Of a DNA stretch of 64,000 nucleotides, positions 1-8,900 are shown in pieces. The stretch's first letter is position 1. Every line of letters begins with the position of its first letter. The translations under genes were made by a program, and so were the position numbers. Source of the DNA: an uncultured Clostridia bacterium (GTDB lineage: Bacteria; Bacillota; Clostridia; TANB77; CAG-508); the NCBI GenBank assembly GCA_934120315.1, contig CAKOTX010000005.1, positions 43,419-107,418 on the forward strand, written 5' to 3'. The notes beneath the pieces are model-generated. The model made no database searches and was not told the DNA's origin. It was given only the letters and a program-made list of their open reading frames with translations.

Positions 1-252
1 TCTAATGATTTATCTTTGGTACATTGTACATTGCAAACAGGTCGTACACATCAAATTCGTGTTCATATGTCTGCAATTGGGCATCCACTTGTTGGCGATA
101 CTTTATATGGTTTTGATTTTTTTGATTCCATTGATAGACAAGCTTTGCATAGTTATAAAATTTCATTTATTCATCCAATAACACATAATCAAATTATTGT
201 TATGAGTAAGCTTCCAGAAGACATGGAAAAAGTGAGCCATGAAATTTCATAA
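1..252 (+). CDS. RluA/RluD-family RNA pseudouridine synthase, C-terminal part
   Basis: The frame is open at the left edge, so the 5' end lies outside the window; 83 codons remain before TAA. The family converts uridine to pseudouridine in rRNA or tRNA. The visible part has the conserved motif LQTGRTHQIRVHM followed by GHPLVGDTLYG, which is the C-terminal end of the catalytic fold. The catalytic-aspartate motif (HRLD) would be upstream and is not seen. The gene is convergent with the next gene and shares a terminator hairpin with it. Family assignment is firm; the modified site cannot be told. Confidence 0.9.
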   Translation, partial: SNDLSLVHCTLQTGRTHQIRVHMSAIGHPLVGDTLYGFDFFDSIDRQALHSYKISFIHPITHNQIIVMSKLPEDMEKVSHEIS

Positions 253-264
253 CTCACTTTTTCG
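226..264. terminator. Bidirectional intrinsic terminator
   Basis: A 10-bp stem (AAAAAGTGAG pairing with CTCACTTTTT) overlaps the stop codon of the pseudouridine synthase. It has T-runs on both strands, so it can end both convergent genes. Confidence 0.75.
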
Positions 265-277
265 TGCTTTTTTCCGA

Positions 278-976
278 TTACATTGTTAAAAGATTTTTGG
301 CATTCTCTTTTTTGGAATATATATAACTCCAAGGTAAAAGAGTCTTAGTATAATTGGCGTCTATCAGACTATTGATAAACTCATTGGCACATTCCTTAAA
401 CCTAATCAAAAATGTCCGTCCATACTCATCACATACCAAAACAGTGCGATAGTCAACCCTTATATATGTTCCAACATTTTTTTGAGAAATATAATCCAAC
501 TTTTTGTTTAACATACATTTGTAGACCAACCCATCAATTTCAGTACTTTTTTCAGAGACATCTATATACATCTCTATTTGACTTCTATCAGGTTCCACAC
601 AGCCAATTTTTTTATTATTAGCTATTTTATGTGCCCTTAAAAATGCTAAATTAAGTTTCTCAAGATTTGCCATCTGTTTAAGCCATTTATATTCTTTACT
701 ATTAATAGTGTTATACAACTTTTCTACAAAACCCTTTTCTTGGTTTGGAACAAAATATTCGCCTTTTTTATATCCATCTTTTTGCAATATTGCCTCTGCT
801 TCCTCAACTCTAGGCGATACACTAGCACAGCATTCTTCAGTCACAAAAACAATCTGTCCCTGATACAAACAATATTCCTTAGGATAATTAACCGAATAAC
901 CATCAATAGTCAAAGAAAAACTTGCCAATTCAAAAGAATTCTTTAAGCCAACATACCGAATCGGTTCATAAAACAT
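278..976 (-). CDS. Hypothetical protein, 232 aa
   Basis: I do not recognise this protein. It has no signal peptide or membrane segment and reads as a soluble mixed alpha/beta protein. Cysteines are scattered, including a CC pair near residue 49. The start is supported by GGAGG eight bases before ATG. It is monocistronic, with its own sigma-A promoter (1020-1048) and the shared terminator at 226-264. Several other unrecognised small genes in this window have the same lone-gene arrangement. Confidence 0.75.
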   Translation of the reverse strand: MFYEPIRYVGLKNSFELASFSLTIDGYSVNYPKEYCLYQGQIVFVTEECCASVSPRVEEAEAILQKDGYKKGEYFVPNQEKGFVEKLYNTINSKEYKWLKQMANLEKLNLAFLRAHKIANNKKIGCVEPDRSQIEMYIDVSEKSTEIDGLVYKCMLNKKLDYISQKNVGTYIRVDYRTVLVCDEYGRTFLIRFKECANEFINSLIDANYTKTLLPWSYIYSKKENAKNLLTM

Positions 977-1019
977 ATTTTTACCTCCATTACAAGCTCA
1001 TTTTTGAGAACCACCTGTT

Positions 1020-1048
1020 ATTATACCACTTTTTAATAGTATTTTCAA
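1020..1048 (-). promoter_or_regulatory. Sigma-A promoter for the 232-aa hypothetical gene
   Basis: On the minus strand TTGAAA, a 17-bp spacer and TATAAT preceded by TGG (extended -10). It lies about 50 bp upstream of the start codon. Confidence 0.75.
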
Positions 1049-1102
1049 GAGAAATACAAGATAATTTATATGTATACTTTTATTTTTATAAATTGTTAGC
1101 AT

Positions 1103-1144
1103 TTTTTTTGCGAAAAAATATGCAACCATCAACTGGTTGCATAT
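1103..1144 (-). terminator. Intrinsic terminator of the 118-aa gene
   Basis: An 11-bp perfect stem (ATATGCAACCA and its complement, 1118-1128 with 1134-1144) is followed on the minus strand by a T-run. Confidence 0.8.
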
Positions 1145-1173
1145 CACATCCCTTCTTATTTTTAGTTTTGGTT

Positions 1174-1530
1174 TTAGAAGACCATCCATCCTCTTGGGGT
1201 CGGCATCCTGTTTGGAACATATTTGTGGAAGAATTCAGCGCTCGTAAACTCCTTATCATGCAAGTATCTCTTTATATTCTCGAGCTGTTGAATATTTTCC
1301 GTTCCATCTAGCTCGTAAAGAGAATTTAGAGTTTCGACATATACAACTCCATCAATCTCGTGAATATCCACGATGTCAGATGTTGTCATATAGCAATCTC
1401 TCCCCGGATGATATGCTTCCATGTTAAAGACCCCTTCGTGTTCACCACTATTGAGGCGTGGACTAAAGAAAAAGCACTCGAATCGTACTACTGCTGCTAC
1501 CGTCTTGTTGTTGATACTTTTTTTGTCCAT
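1174..1530 (-). CDS. Hypothetical protein, 118 aa
   Basis: I do not recognise this protein. It is soluble, with an FFFSPRL stretch near residue 21 and a C-terminal half rich in acidic and aromatic residues, ending PTPRGWMVF. AAGGAGG lies eight bases before ATG. Base composition is visibly richer in G+C than the neighbours, which may mean acquisition from outside; this is an inference. It has a consensus promoter, a leader of about 115 nt with two hairpins, and a terminator, so it is a single-gene unit. Confidence 0.7.
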   Translation of the reverse strand: MDKKSINNKTVAAVVRFECFFFSPRLNSGEHEGVFNMEAYHPGRDCYMTTSDIVDIHEIDGVVYVETLNSLYELDGTENIQQLENIKRYLHDKEFTSAEFFHKYVPNRMPTPRGWMVF

Positions 1531-1682
1531 GATTTGGACCTCCTTAAAAATATAAATTAATTATATAAAAAACTAAAAAGTTAGAGGATATCCCTCTCAC
1601 TATTTAGTGATAAAAGGGTAAGCGACATAGGAACATTGCCTATATCTTCTTACATTATACCACAATTCACTATATTTTTCAA
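1531..1682 (-). promoter_or_regulatory. Promoter and structured leader of the 118-aa gene
   Basis: On the minus strand TTGAAA (1677-1682), a 17-bp spacer and TATAAT (1654-1659) with an upstream TG. The predicted transcript has a leader of about 115 nt. It contains two short hairpins: ATAGG with CCTAT, and AGAGG with CCTCT around 1590-1606. I recognise no riboswitch class in it. Confidence 0.6.
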
Positions 1683-1697
1683 GTTTTAGTATATTTA

Positions 1698-2042
1698 TAA
1701 GCAAACCTGTAAGCCGGGTTCTGTCATTTAAAATAGTCATTTATCTAGACTATATATCACTATATAGTTCAAGCCACGCAATTCAGAAGACGTCGAGCAG
1801 ACTTAATCTTCTACTTAGGTGTTGCTCCAGATGGGGTTTACACAGCTCCGCATGTCACCATGCAGACGGTGAGCTCTTACCTCGCCTTTTCATCCTTACC
1901 TCCTAAGAGGCGGTTATTTTCTGTTGCACTTTCCTTAAGGTTTCCCTCACTAGACGTTATCTAGCATCATTGCTCTATGGAGCCCGGACTTTCCTCTCGT
2001 GGTTCCTTTCGAAATCCACCAGCGACTACTCAATTTGCTTGC
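1698..2042 (-). ncRNA. rnpB: RNase P RNA, class A
   Basis: The RNA subunit of RNase P cleaves the 5' leader from pre-tRNAs. On the minus strand the conserved 5' core GAGGAAAGTCCGGGCTCC is followed by the P4-forming block at the other end, ACAGAACCCGGCTTAC. Helix P1 is formed by AAGCAAA near 2034-2040 with TTTGCTT near 1699-1705. The wording of the 5' core matches class A rather than the Bacillus class B type. Exact ends are estimated from P1. Confidence 0.95.
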
Positions 2043-2127
2043 ATTTAATTATAGCATTTATTTTTAAAATTGTAAACATTTATTTCTAACTCTTCTAAAA
2101 AATTATTTAAAACTATTGTCTACAAAC

Positions 2128-2218
2128 TTGAATTCTAAATTTCACAGTGCTATTATAAATATGTTTAAATTTTATAAAAACAATCATAATTTTATTAGAG
2201 ACTTTCTATCAAGGTCTC
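2128..2218 (+). promoter_or_regulatory. Promoter and pre-Shine-Dalgarno hairpin of the first mgtA-like gene
   Basis: TTGAAT (2128-2133), a 17-bp spacer and TATTAT (2151-2156) preceded by TGC. An 8-bp hairpin (GAGACTTT 2198-2205 with AAGGTCTC 2211-2218) ends two bases before the AGGAGG, so it could influence ribosome access. I see no recognisable M-box magnesium riboswitch in the leader, which is only about 65 nt. Confidence 0.55.
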
Positions 2219-2230
2219 AAAGGAGGAAAA

Positions 2231-4843
2231 ATGGCAAATGATAAAAAAGATGGTGTCAACATAGATAAAACTTATGGCCGTCTATGTAAAACACCAAAAA
2301 AAGAATTTATTTCAGAATTTAATATTAGCGAAAATGGCCTAACTAATAGCGAAGTCGAAGAAAGACTCCATCATTACGGTTATAATGAAGTCACACAAAA
2401 AAAGCCTAAAAAATGGTATCATTATTTATTTAGAAGTTTGTTTACACCATTTAACAGCATTTTATTAGGTATAGCCTTGATTTTATCTTATACAGATGTA
2501 TATTTAGCAGAAGATCCAAATTATGCAAATATAATTGTAATTTTAGTATTAGTAACTGTTAGTACATTACTAGATTTTGTTTCAGAATATAATTCAAATA
2601 AAGCGGCAGAAAAACTAAAGCAATTAGTATCTACTACTGCAACAGTTATAAGAAATGGTCAAAAAGAAAAAGTTCCTTTTAGAGATTTGGTTCTTGGAGA
2701 TACAGTTGTTTTATCTGCTGGAGACATGATTCCTGCTGATTTGAGAATTATTGAAGCTAAAGACTTGTATGTTGGTCAATCTACACTAACAGGTGAATCT
2801 GATGCAATCAAAAAAATAACTGATACCAATTTACCAATTAATGAGGAAATTGATAATCTTTCTGACATTGACACTATTTGTTTTATGGGAACAAATGTAA
2901 TAAGTGGTAGTGCAAAAGGAATTGTAGTTTTAACTGCTGATGATACTTACTTTGGCAAAATTGCAAAAACACTAACAACAGGAAAAGCCAAAACAGCATT
3001 TCAAAAAGGAATTGAAAGTATTAGTAAATTATTAATAAAAATAATGCTTATTTTAATTCCTATTGTATTTTTACTAACAGTGCAAAAACATAATATTATA
3101 ACCTCTTTTACATTTGCAGTGGCAATAGCAATTTGTATTACACCTCTCCTACTTCCTGTTATTTTATCTTCAAGCTTGTCAAAAGGGGCTTTGCGAATGT
3201 CTAAAAAGAAAACAATTGTAAAAAAGCTTGATTCAATTCAAAGCTTTGGCTCAATGAATATTCTTTGTACAGACAAAACAGGAACTTTAACAGAAGATAA
3301 AATCGTTTTAGAAAGATATCTTGATGTTATGGGAAATGAAGATTTAAGAGTTCTAAAACATGCATTTTTAAATGCTTATTTTCAGACAGGGTTACGCAGT
3401 AACATTGATGAAGCTGTTATAAATCGTGGAGAAGAACATGGTTTAAAAGAAGCTACTGCTCATTATAAAAAAATTGATGAAATACCTTTTGACTTTTCTC
3501 GTCGTAGACTTTCTGTTATTGTAAATGATGGTACTAAAACTCAATTAATTACAAAAGGTGCAGTTGAAGAAATATTAAATATTTCAACATTAATAGATTA
3601 TCAAGGTAAAATTTCGCCTATTACAAATGAAATTAAAGAAAATATGAAAAAAATCACAAAAGACTTAAATAAACAAGGGCTACGTGTTGTAGCTATTTGC
3701 CATAAAAATGATTTAAATAAAACATCAGATTTTGGCGTTGAAGATGAAAAAAATATGGTTCTAATTGGATTTATTGGATTCCTAGATCCTCCAAAAGCAA
3801 GTGCTAAATCTTCAATTGAAAAATTAAATAAAAACGGAATTAGAGTTATTGTTTTAACTGGTGACAATGTTGAAGTTACAAAATGTGTATGCGACAAAGT
3901 TGGAATAAAGTCTCCTCAAATCGTTATTGGTTCTGACCTAGACAAACTATCTGACCAAGCTGTAAAAAGACTTTTAAAAAGAACTAATATATTCGCAAAA
4001 CTTTCCCCTATTCAAAAAGCTCGTGTTGTAAGACTTCTAAAAGATGCAGGAAATATTGTTGGGTATATGGGAGATGGAATTAATGATAGCCCATCACTTA
4101 TAAATTCGGATGTTGGTGTATCAGTAGATACAGCTGTTGATATAGCAAAAGAATCAGCAGATATAATTCTTCTAGAAAAGGATTTACATGTCTTACTAGA
4201 AGGTGTAAAAGAAGGTCGTCATACATTTGCAAATTTAATGAAATATATTAAACTTGCAGCAAGCTTCAACTTTGGAGAAGTTATGTCAGTTATTATTGCA
4301 AGCATAATTCTTCCATTTTTACCAGAAACACCTATTCAATTACTTGTTGAAGGATTATTATATGACTTTGGTCAACTAACTTTACCATTAGACAATGTTG
4401 ATGAAGAATACTTGAGAAAGCCTAAAAAAATTGATATTAAAGGCTTAAAACATTTCATGTTATTTATGGGACCACTTAGTTCTATATTTGATTTAATTGT
4501 ATTCGCACTAGTATGGTTTGTATTCAAAATACATGAAGTTGCTACATTCCAAACAATCTGGTTTACTTACAGTATAGTTTCTAATTTAATGGGAATGCAT
4601 GTAATTAGAACAGCTAAAAAGCCGTTTATCCAAAGTCATGCTTCAAAGGCTGTATATGCATCTTCTATTTTGCTTAGTATAATTGCAATGATTATACCAT
4701 TTACTTTCATAGGTAAAGCAATTGGACTTACTGCATTAGCATTAAAAGATTATACAATAATAATTGGTGTACCTATTCTATATTGTTTTGTGGCTAGTTT
4801 TGCTAAACATATCTATATTAAAAAATATGGCGAGTGGATTTAA
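2231..4843 (+). CDS. mgtA: P-type ATPase, MgtA-type magnesium transporter
   Basis: An 870-residue cation-transporting ATPase of the P3B (MgtA/MgtB) class, which imports Mg2+ at the cost of ATP. Visible motifs in order are TGES of the actuator domain (residues 187-190), CTDKTGTLTED with phosphorylated Asp348, and GDGINDSPSL at about 614-623. The MgtA-type C-terminal membrane block contains FNFGEVMSVIIAS and a conserved D-N-V-D-E-E-Y-L-R-K-P-K loop. Length is normal for the class. AGGAGG lies five bases before ATG. A paralogue of 875 aa lies at 41613-44240. Mg2+ as substrate is family inference. Confidence 0.88.
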   Translation: MANDKKDGVNIDKTYGRLCKTPKKEFISEFNISENGLTNSEVEERLHHYGYNEVTQKKPKKWYHYLFRSLFTPFNSILLGIALILSYTDVYLAEDPNYANIIVILVLVTVSTLLDFVSEYNSNKAAEKLKQLVSTTATVIRNGQKEKVPFRDLVLGDTVVLSAGDMIPADLRIIEAKDLYVGQSTLTGESDAIKKITDTNLPINEEIDNLSDIDTICFMGTNVISGSAKGIVVLTADDTYFGKIAKTLTTGKAKTAFQKGIESISKLLIKIMLILIPIVFLLTVQKHNIITSFTFAVAIAICITPLLLPVILSSSLSKGALRMSKKKTIVKKLDSIQSFGSMNILCTDKTGTLTEDKIVLERYLDVMGNEDLRVLKHAFLNAYFQTGLRSNIDEAVINRGEEHGLKEATAHYKKIDEIPFDFSRRRLSVIVNDGTKTQLITKGAVEEILNISTLIDYQGKISPITNEIKENMKKITKDLNKQGLRVVAICHKNDLNKTSDFGVEDEKNMVLIGFIGFLDPPKASAKSSIEKLNKNGIRVIVLTGDNVEVTKCVCDKVGIKSPQIVIGSDLDKLSDQAVKRLLKRTNIFAKLSPIQKARVVRLLKDAGNIVGYMGDGINDSPSLINSDVGVSVDTAVDIAKESADIILLEKDLHVLLEGVKEGRHTFANLMKYIKLAASFNFGEVMSVIIASIILPFLPETPIQLLVEGLLYDFGQLTLPLDNVDEEYLRKPKKIDIKGLKHFMLFMGPLSSIFDLIVFALVWFVFKIHEVATFQTIWFTYSIVSNLMGMHVIRTAKKPFIQSHASKAVYASSILLSIIAMIIPFTFIGKAIGLTALALKDYTIIIGVPILYCFVASFAKHIYIKKYGEWI

Positions 4844-4858
4844 TATAAATCCACTTTA
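4834..4858 (+). terminator. Weak terminator hairpin after mgtA
   Basis: GTGGATTT pairs with AAATCCAC around the stop codon, followed by TTT and a T-rich stretch. The tail is broken, so termination may be partial. Confidence 0.45.
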
Positions 4859-4883
4859 CATTTTATGTAAAACATGTTATAAT
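4855..4883 (+). promoter_or_regulatory. Sigma-A promoter for the 129-aa gene
   Basis: TTTACA, a 17-bp spacer and TATAAT with TGT directly upstream (extended -10). The -35 box overlaps the tail of the preceding terminator hairpin. Confidence 0.75.
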
Positions 4884-4958
4884 TATTCTGTTCGAATTTT
4901 ATATAAGAAGCATCTGCAGTATACTGTAATGTTTCGCAAACTCTATGGAGGAAATTAA

Positions 4959-5348
4959 ATGCTTGACACAATTATTATTGTTACAAACTCTAATGAACAA
5001 GCTCGGCATAGTACTTTAGCCTATCTTAATCGTGATGATTTTGTAACACAGTCCATTGAAATTAATTACAGCTTGAAAAAAGGCCTGCCTCCCCCGCACA
5101 TGTTTGATTCTTTTCCATTGTCTATCACCGGAACATTCAAAGGTGTTCCTACAGAGCTTAAGGTTTACTCTGTATCTGCTGGATATAATGGAACAGGACC
5201 TCATGAACTGCTTGAAATTATTAAAGCAGCTGGTTTCAAAATTGATGAAGATATCATTTTGACTGATAAGTGGGTTCGTAATGGTCGTATTTCCATTTCG
5301 ATGCTCGACAATGGAGATATTTATAATAATTTAAAGCCTAACATTTAA
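4959..5348 (+). CDS. Hypothetical protein, 129 aa
   Basis: I do not recognise this protein. It starts with a hydrophobic strand (MLDTIIIVTNSNEQ) and continues as a small alpha/beta protein with a glycine-rich turn SAGYNGTGPHELLE near residue 75. There is no signal peptide. GGAGG precedes ATG by seven bases. Codon use is richer in G+C than in mgtA upstream. The gene has its own promoter and a very strong palindromic terminator, so it is a single-gene unit. Confidence 0.75.
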   Translation: MLDTIIIVTNSNEQARHSTLAYLNRDDFVTQSIEINYSLKKGLPPPHMFDSFPLSITGTFKGVPTELKVYSVSAGYNGTGPHELLEIIKAAGFKIDEDIILTDKWVRNGRISISMLDNGDIYNNLKPNI

Positions 5349-5406
5349 TGAGAAAAAGGTGGTGGTCCTTAAATTTGCGAATTTAAGGACCACCACCTTT
5401 TTCTCA
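5349..5406. terminator. 58-bp perfect palindromic terminator
   Basis: The whole 58 bp reads as one inverted repeat, centred between 5377 and 5378, with only a G-T pair next to the centre. It starts at the stop codon. A-tracts and T-tracts at the arms make it able to terminate in both directions. Confidence 0.85.
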
Positions 5407-5407
5407 T

Positions 5408-5436
5408 TTGACAATTATATCCAATTTTGTTATAAT
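5408..5436 (+). promoter_or_regulatory. Perfect consensus sigma-A promoter
   Basis: TTGACA, 17-bp spacer, TATAAT with TGT upstream. It starts two bases after the palindromic terminator and drives the 158-aa gene. Confidence 0.85.
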
Positions 5437-5480
5437 AATGATGTATTATTTATGAAATTATTTTTTGAAAGGAGGAGAAT

Positions 5481-5957
5481 ATGGTTTATAACAAATACAT
5501 TTTAGCAGTTGCTTCCAACATACCTATCGCAGGCAATTGTCTAGAAGATTTTCGTTTATTAAACGATGATGGTATTACTTGGAGCAATTCTATATCAATG
5601 GGTCCAAAAGTTTTAAAAAGCACTTGTGTAAATAAAAACTTATATAAAGTTCTTGCAGATGATAACTGTACATATATTGTTCAAGTTGTTGGAGATGAGA
5701 TTAGTACATATAATGAATTCCATTTAGCAGTTTCTAACACAATCCCTACACCAGGCAAATATTTAGATAGCATACATATTCTTCATTCCGAAAGTCAATC
5801 AGCTCAAGATATAAATAAAGATGCAGTAATTTCACAATGTTCTCCTTTAGGAAGAAGTTTATATAAAGTTATTGCTGATAATTCTATGTATTTGGTTCAA
5901 GTTCCTGAACTAGAAAAAAATGATAGACAAAGAAATATCACAGATGATGGAAGATAA
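5481..5957 (+). CDS. Hypothetical protein with internal duplication, 158 aa
   Basis: I do not recognise the family, but the protein is an internal tandem duplication. Unit 1 covers residues 7-69 and unit 2 residues 81-141. Both begin with a strand plus IP-x-x-G-x-x-L (LAVASNIPIAG and LAVSNTIPTPG). Both end with LYKV-(L/I)-AD followed by Y-(I/L)-V-Q-V. A C-terminal charged tail follows. The start is supported by AAAGGAGG six to seven bases upstream. No membrane segment is seen. It is a lone gene between a consensus promoter and a bidirectional terminator. Confidence 0.8.
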   Translation: MVYNKYILAVASNIPIAGNCLEDFRLLNDDGITWSNSISMGPKVLKSTCVNKNLYKVLADDNCTYIVQVVGDEISTYNEFHLAVSNTIPTPGKYLDSIHILHSESQSAQDINKDAVISQCSPLGRSLYKVIADNSMYLVQVPELEKNDRQRNITDDGR

Positions 5958-5994
5958 AATACCTAACTGAATCAAAATTCAATTAGGTATTTTT
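5958..5994. terminator. Bidirectional terminator between the 158-aa gene and dnaE
   Basis: A hairpin of about 14 bp (AATACCTAACTGAA with its near-perfect complement) is flanked by A-runs and T-runs on opposite sides, serving both convergent genes. Confidence 0.8.
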
Positions 5995-8900
5995 TTATAT
6001 TTTACAATTTTCTTTTCCTACAATTTCTTCAAAAATCTTTAAAATTTTATCTGTTAAATATATTGCTCCAGATGCTTTTAATTCTTCACCAATTTGAACC
6101 ATAACACGAACATTATTCTGTTCTCCATTAAAGAATTTTATTGCCCCTCTTAATTTTGCCTTTTGCTCTTCTGAGAGTTCTGTAATATTTAATACTAGAG
6201 TATTTGTTTTTGTTTCTCCAAAATTTCTAATATCTTGTGCTACAATTTTAGTTTCATCATCATCTCTAATACTTAATCTACCTTTTACAGTAATAATATT
6301 TTCTTCTACTAATACATCTTGTGCTTTCATATATGTTGGCTCAAACACTATAATTTCAACTGTTCCATATAAATCTTCTAATGTTAAAAATGCCATAATC
6401 TTATTGTTTTTAGTATATTTTTTCTTTACTGAAGTTATTATTCCTGCAATTGTTACCTCTTGTCCATCAACAAATTTAGGTCTTTCTTTTATTCTAATAT
6501 CAGTCGTTTCCTCATTTGCTGAAATTGAATTAAGCTCATCTATTTCTTTCATTTGCAAAGAAGAAATGTTCGTTGTTGCAATAATTTGTTCTCTTATTTT
6601 TTCTAATGGATGTCCAGATATATAAATTCCCAACATCTCTTTTTCCGTTGATAGCAACTCTTTATCACTCATTTCTGGTTGTATTGAAAAATTGTATTTT
6701 ACTTTGTTTAAATTGTTACTTTCCTCTTCTTCATTTCCACCTAAATCAAACATAGAAACTTGACCATTCATTCCTTTTCTATTATAAGATTGAACTGTAT
6801 CAATTATTGTTTCAAAAGATGCAATTAATGTTGCTCTTGTTTCTGGGAAATCTGAAAATGTTCCAGCTTTTATTAAACTTTCTACACATTTTTTATTAAC
6901 TGCGTCCCCAGCCATTCTTTCGCAAAAATCTGTAAAGCTTGTGAATTCTCCATTTTCTTCTCTATTTTTTACAATATTGTCAACTGGTTGAACTCCAACA
7001 TTTTTTATACTTCCTAATCCAAATCTAATTTTTCCATCTTCTACTGTAAATTTGCCACTACTTTTGTTTATGTCAGGTTTCAAAATTTGTATTCCCATTC
7101 TCTTGCATTCATCAATATATTCTGGAACCTTATCCAAATTTCCTAAATAACTATTTAGCATTGATGCCATAAATTCTGCAGGATAATATGCTTTTAAATA
7201 TGCAGTTCTATATGCTACAACCGCATAACATGCAGCATGCGATTTATTAAATGCATATTTTGCAAATTCAGCCATTTCATCAAATATTTTATTTGCAGAT
7301 TCTGCATCAATTCCATTTCTTACACATCCAGGTACTTCAACTTTTCCATTTTCATCAACTTGTCCATTTATAAATACTTCTCTTTCTTTTGCCATTACGT
7401 CAAGCTTTTTCTTTCCCATCGCTCTACGCACTAAATCAGCTCTTCCTAATGAATATCCTGCCAAATCTCTTACTATTTGCATAACCTGTTCCTGATATAC
7501 CATACATCCATATGTTACATTTAATATCGGTTCCAAACTTGGATGTGTATATTCGTTATGCCCAGGATTTTGTTTTCCTCTAATGTATCTTGGAATTTGA
7601 TCCATTGGTCCTGGTCGATATAATGAAACACCGGCTATTAAATCTTCCAAACAGTCTGGCTTCAATTCTTTCATAAAGTTTGTCATTCCTTGTGATTCGA
7701 ATTGAAATATACCACAAGTTTGACCTTCTTGCCATAATTTATAAACCTTTGGATCAGCCATATTTTCATCAAATTCTACATCTATTCCTTTATCTTTTTT
7801 TACAAGATTAATTGTATCTTTTATAACTGTCAAAGTTCTAAGTCCAAGAAAGTCCATCTTTAAAAGTCCAAGTTCTTCTAGTGTTGTCATTATATATTGA
7901 GTTGAAATTTGGCCATCTCTAACATATAAAGGCACATATGTATCAACTGGATCTTTTGTTATTACAACACCACAAGCATGTGTTGAGGCCTGTCTTGGCA
8001 TTCCTTCCAAAGCCATTGCAATATCTAATAATTTATGTACATTGTCATCTAATTCATATGCTTCTTTTAATTCTTTATTTTGCTCTAATGCTTTTGGAAT
8101 TGTTATATGTATTTCATTTGGAATCATTTTTGCAAGTCTATCTGCTTCTGAATATGGATAATCCAAAACTCTTGCTACATCTCGGATTACCATCTTTGCA
8201 GCCATTGTTCCAAATGTAATTATCTGTGAAACATGGTCATGTCCATATTTTTCTGAAACATAATCAATTACTCTTTGTCTATCAACATCAGAAAAGTCAA
8301 CATCAAAATCTGGCATACTTATTCTTTCTGGATTTAAAAATCTTTCAAAAAGTAATCCATATTTCATAGGGTCAATATCTGTTATTTCAATTGCATATGC
8401 TAAAATTGAACCAGCACCTGAACCTCTTCCTGGTCCAACTGGAATTCCATGACTTTTGGCAAAGTGAATAAAATCCCACACAATCAAATAATAATCAACA
8501 TATCCCATTTTTTTGATTATACCTATTTCATATTCTGCTCTTTTTAAAACTTCTTCTGATGGATTTTCTCCATATCTTTTTTTGATTCCGTCATCACATA
8601 ATTTCTTTAGAAAATCATAATGTGTAGGATATTCTGGTGGCACATCATAATTAGGCAATATTGTATGTCCAAATTCAAATTCTACATTACATTCATCTGC
8701 AATTTTTACTGTATTTTCTATTGCATCAGGAAATGCTGAAAAATAATTGCTCATTTCTTCTGGAGATTTTACATATAATTCATCTGTGTCAAATCTCATT
8801 CTGTCTTCATCACTCATACGTTTTCCAGTTTGAATACATAATAAGATTTCATGATTGTATGCATCTTCTCTTTTTAAATAATGTGCATCATTAGTTGCAA

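Noticed and set aside
2043..2230. M-box magnesium riboswitch upstream of mgtA
   Set aside because: The leader after the promoter is only about 65 nt, and no conserved M-box blocks are seen.
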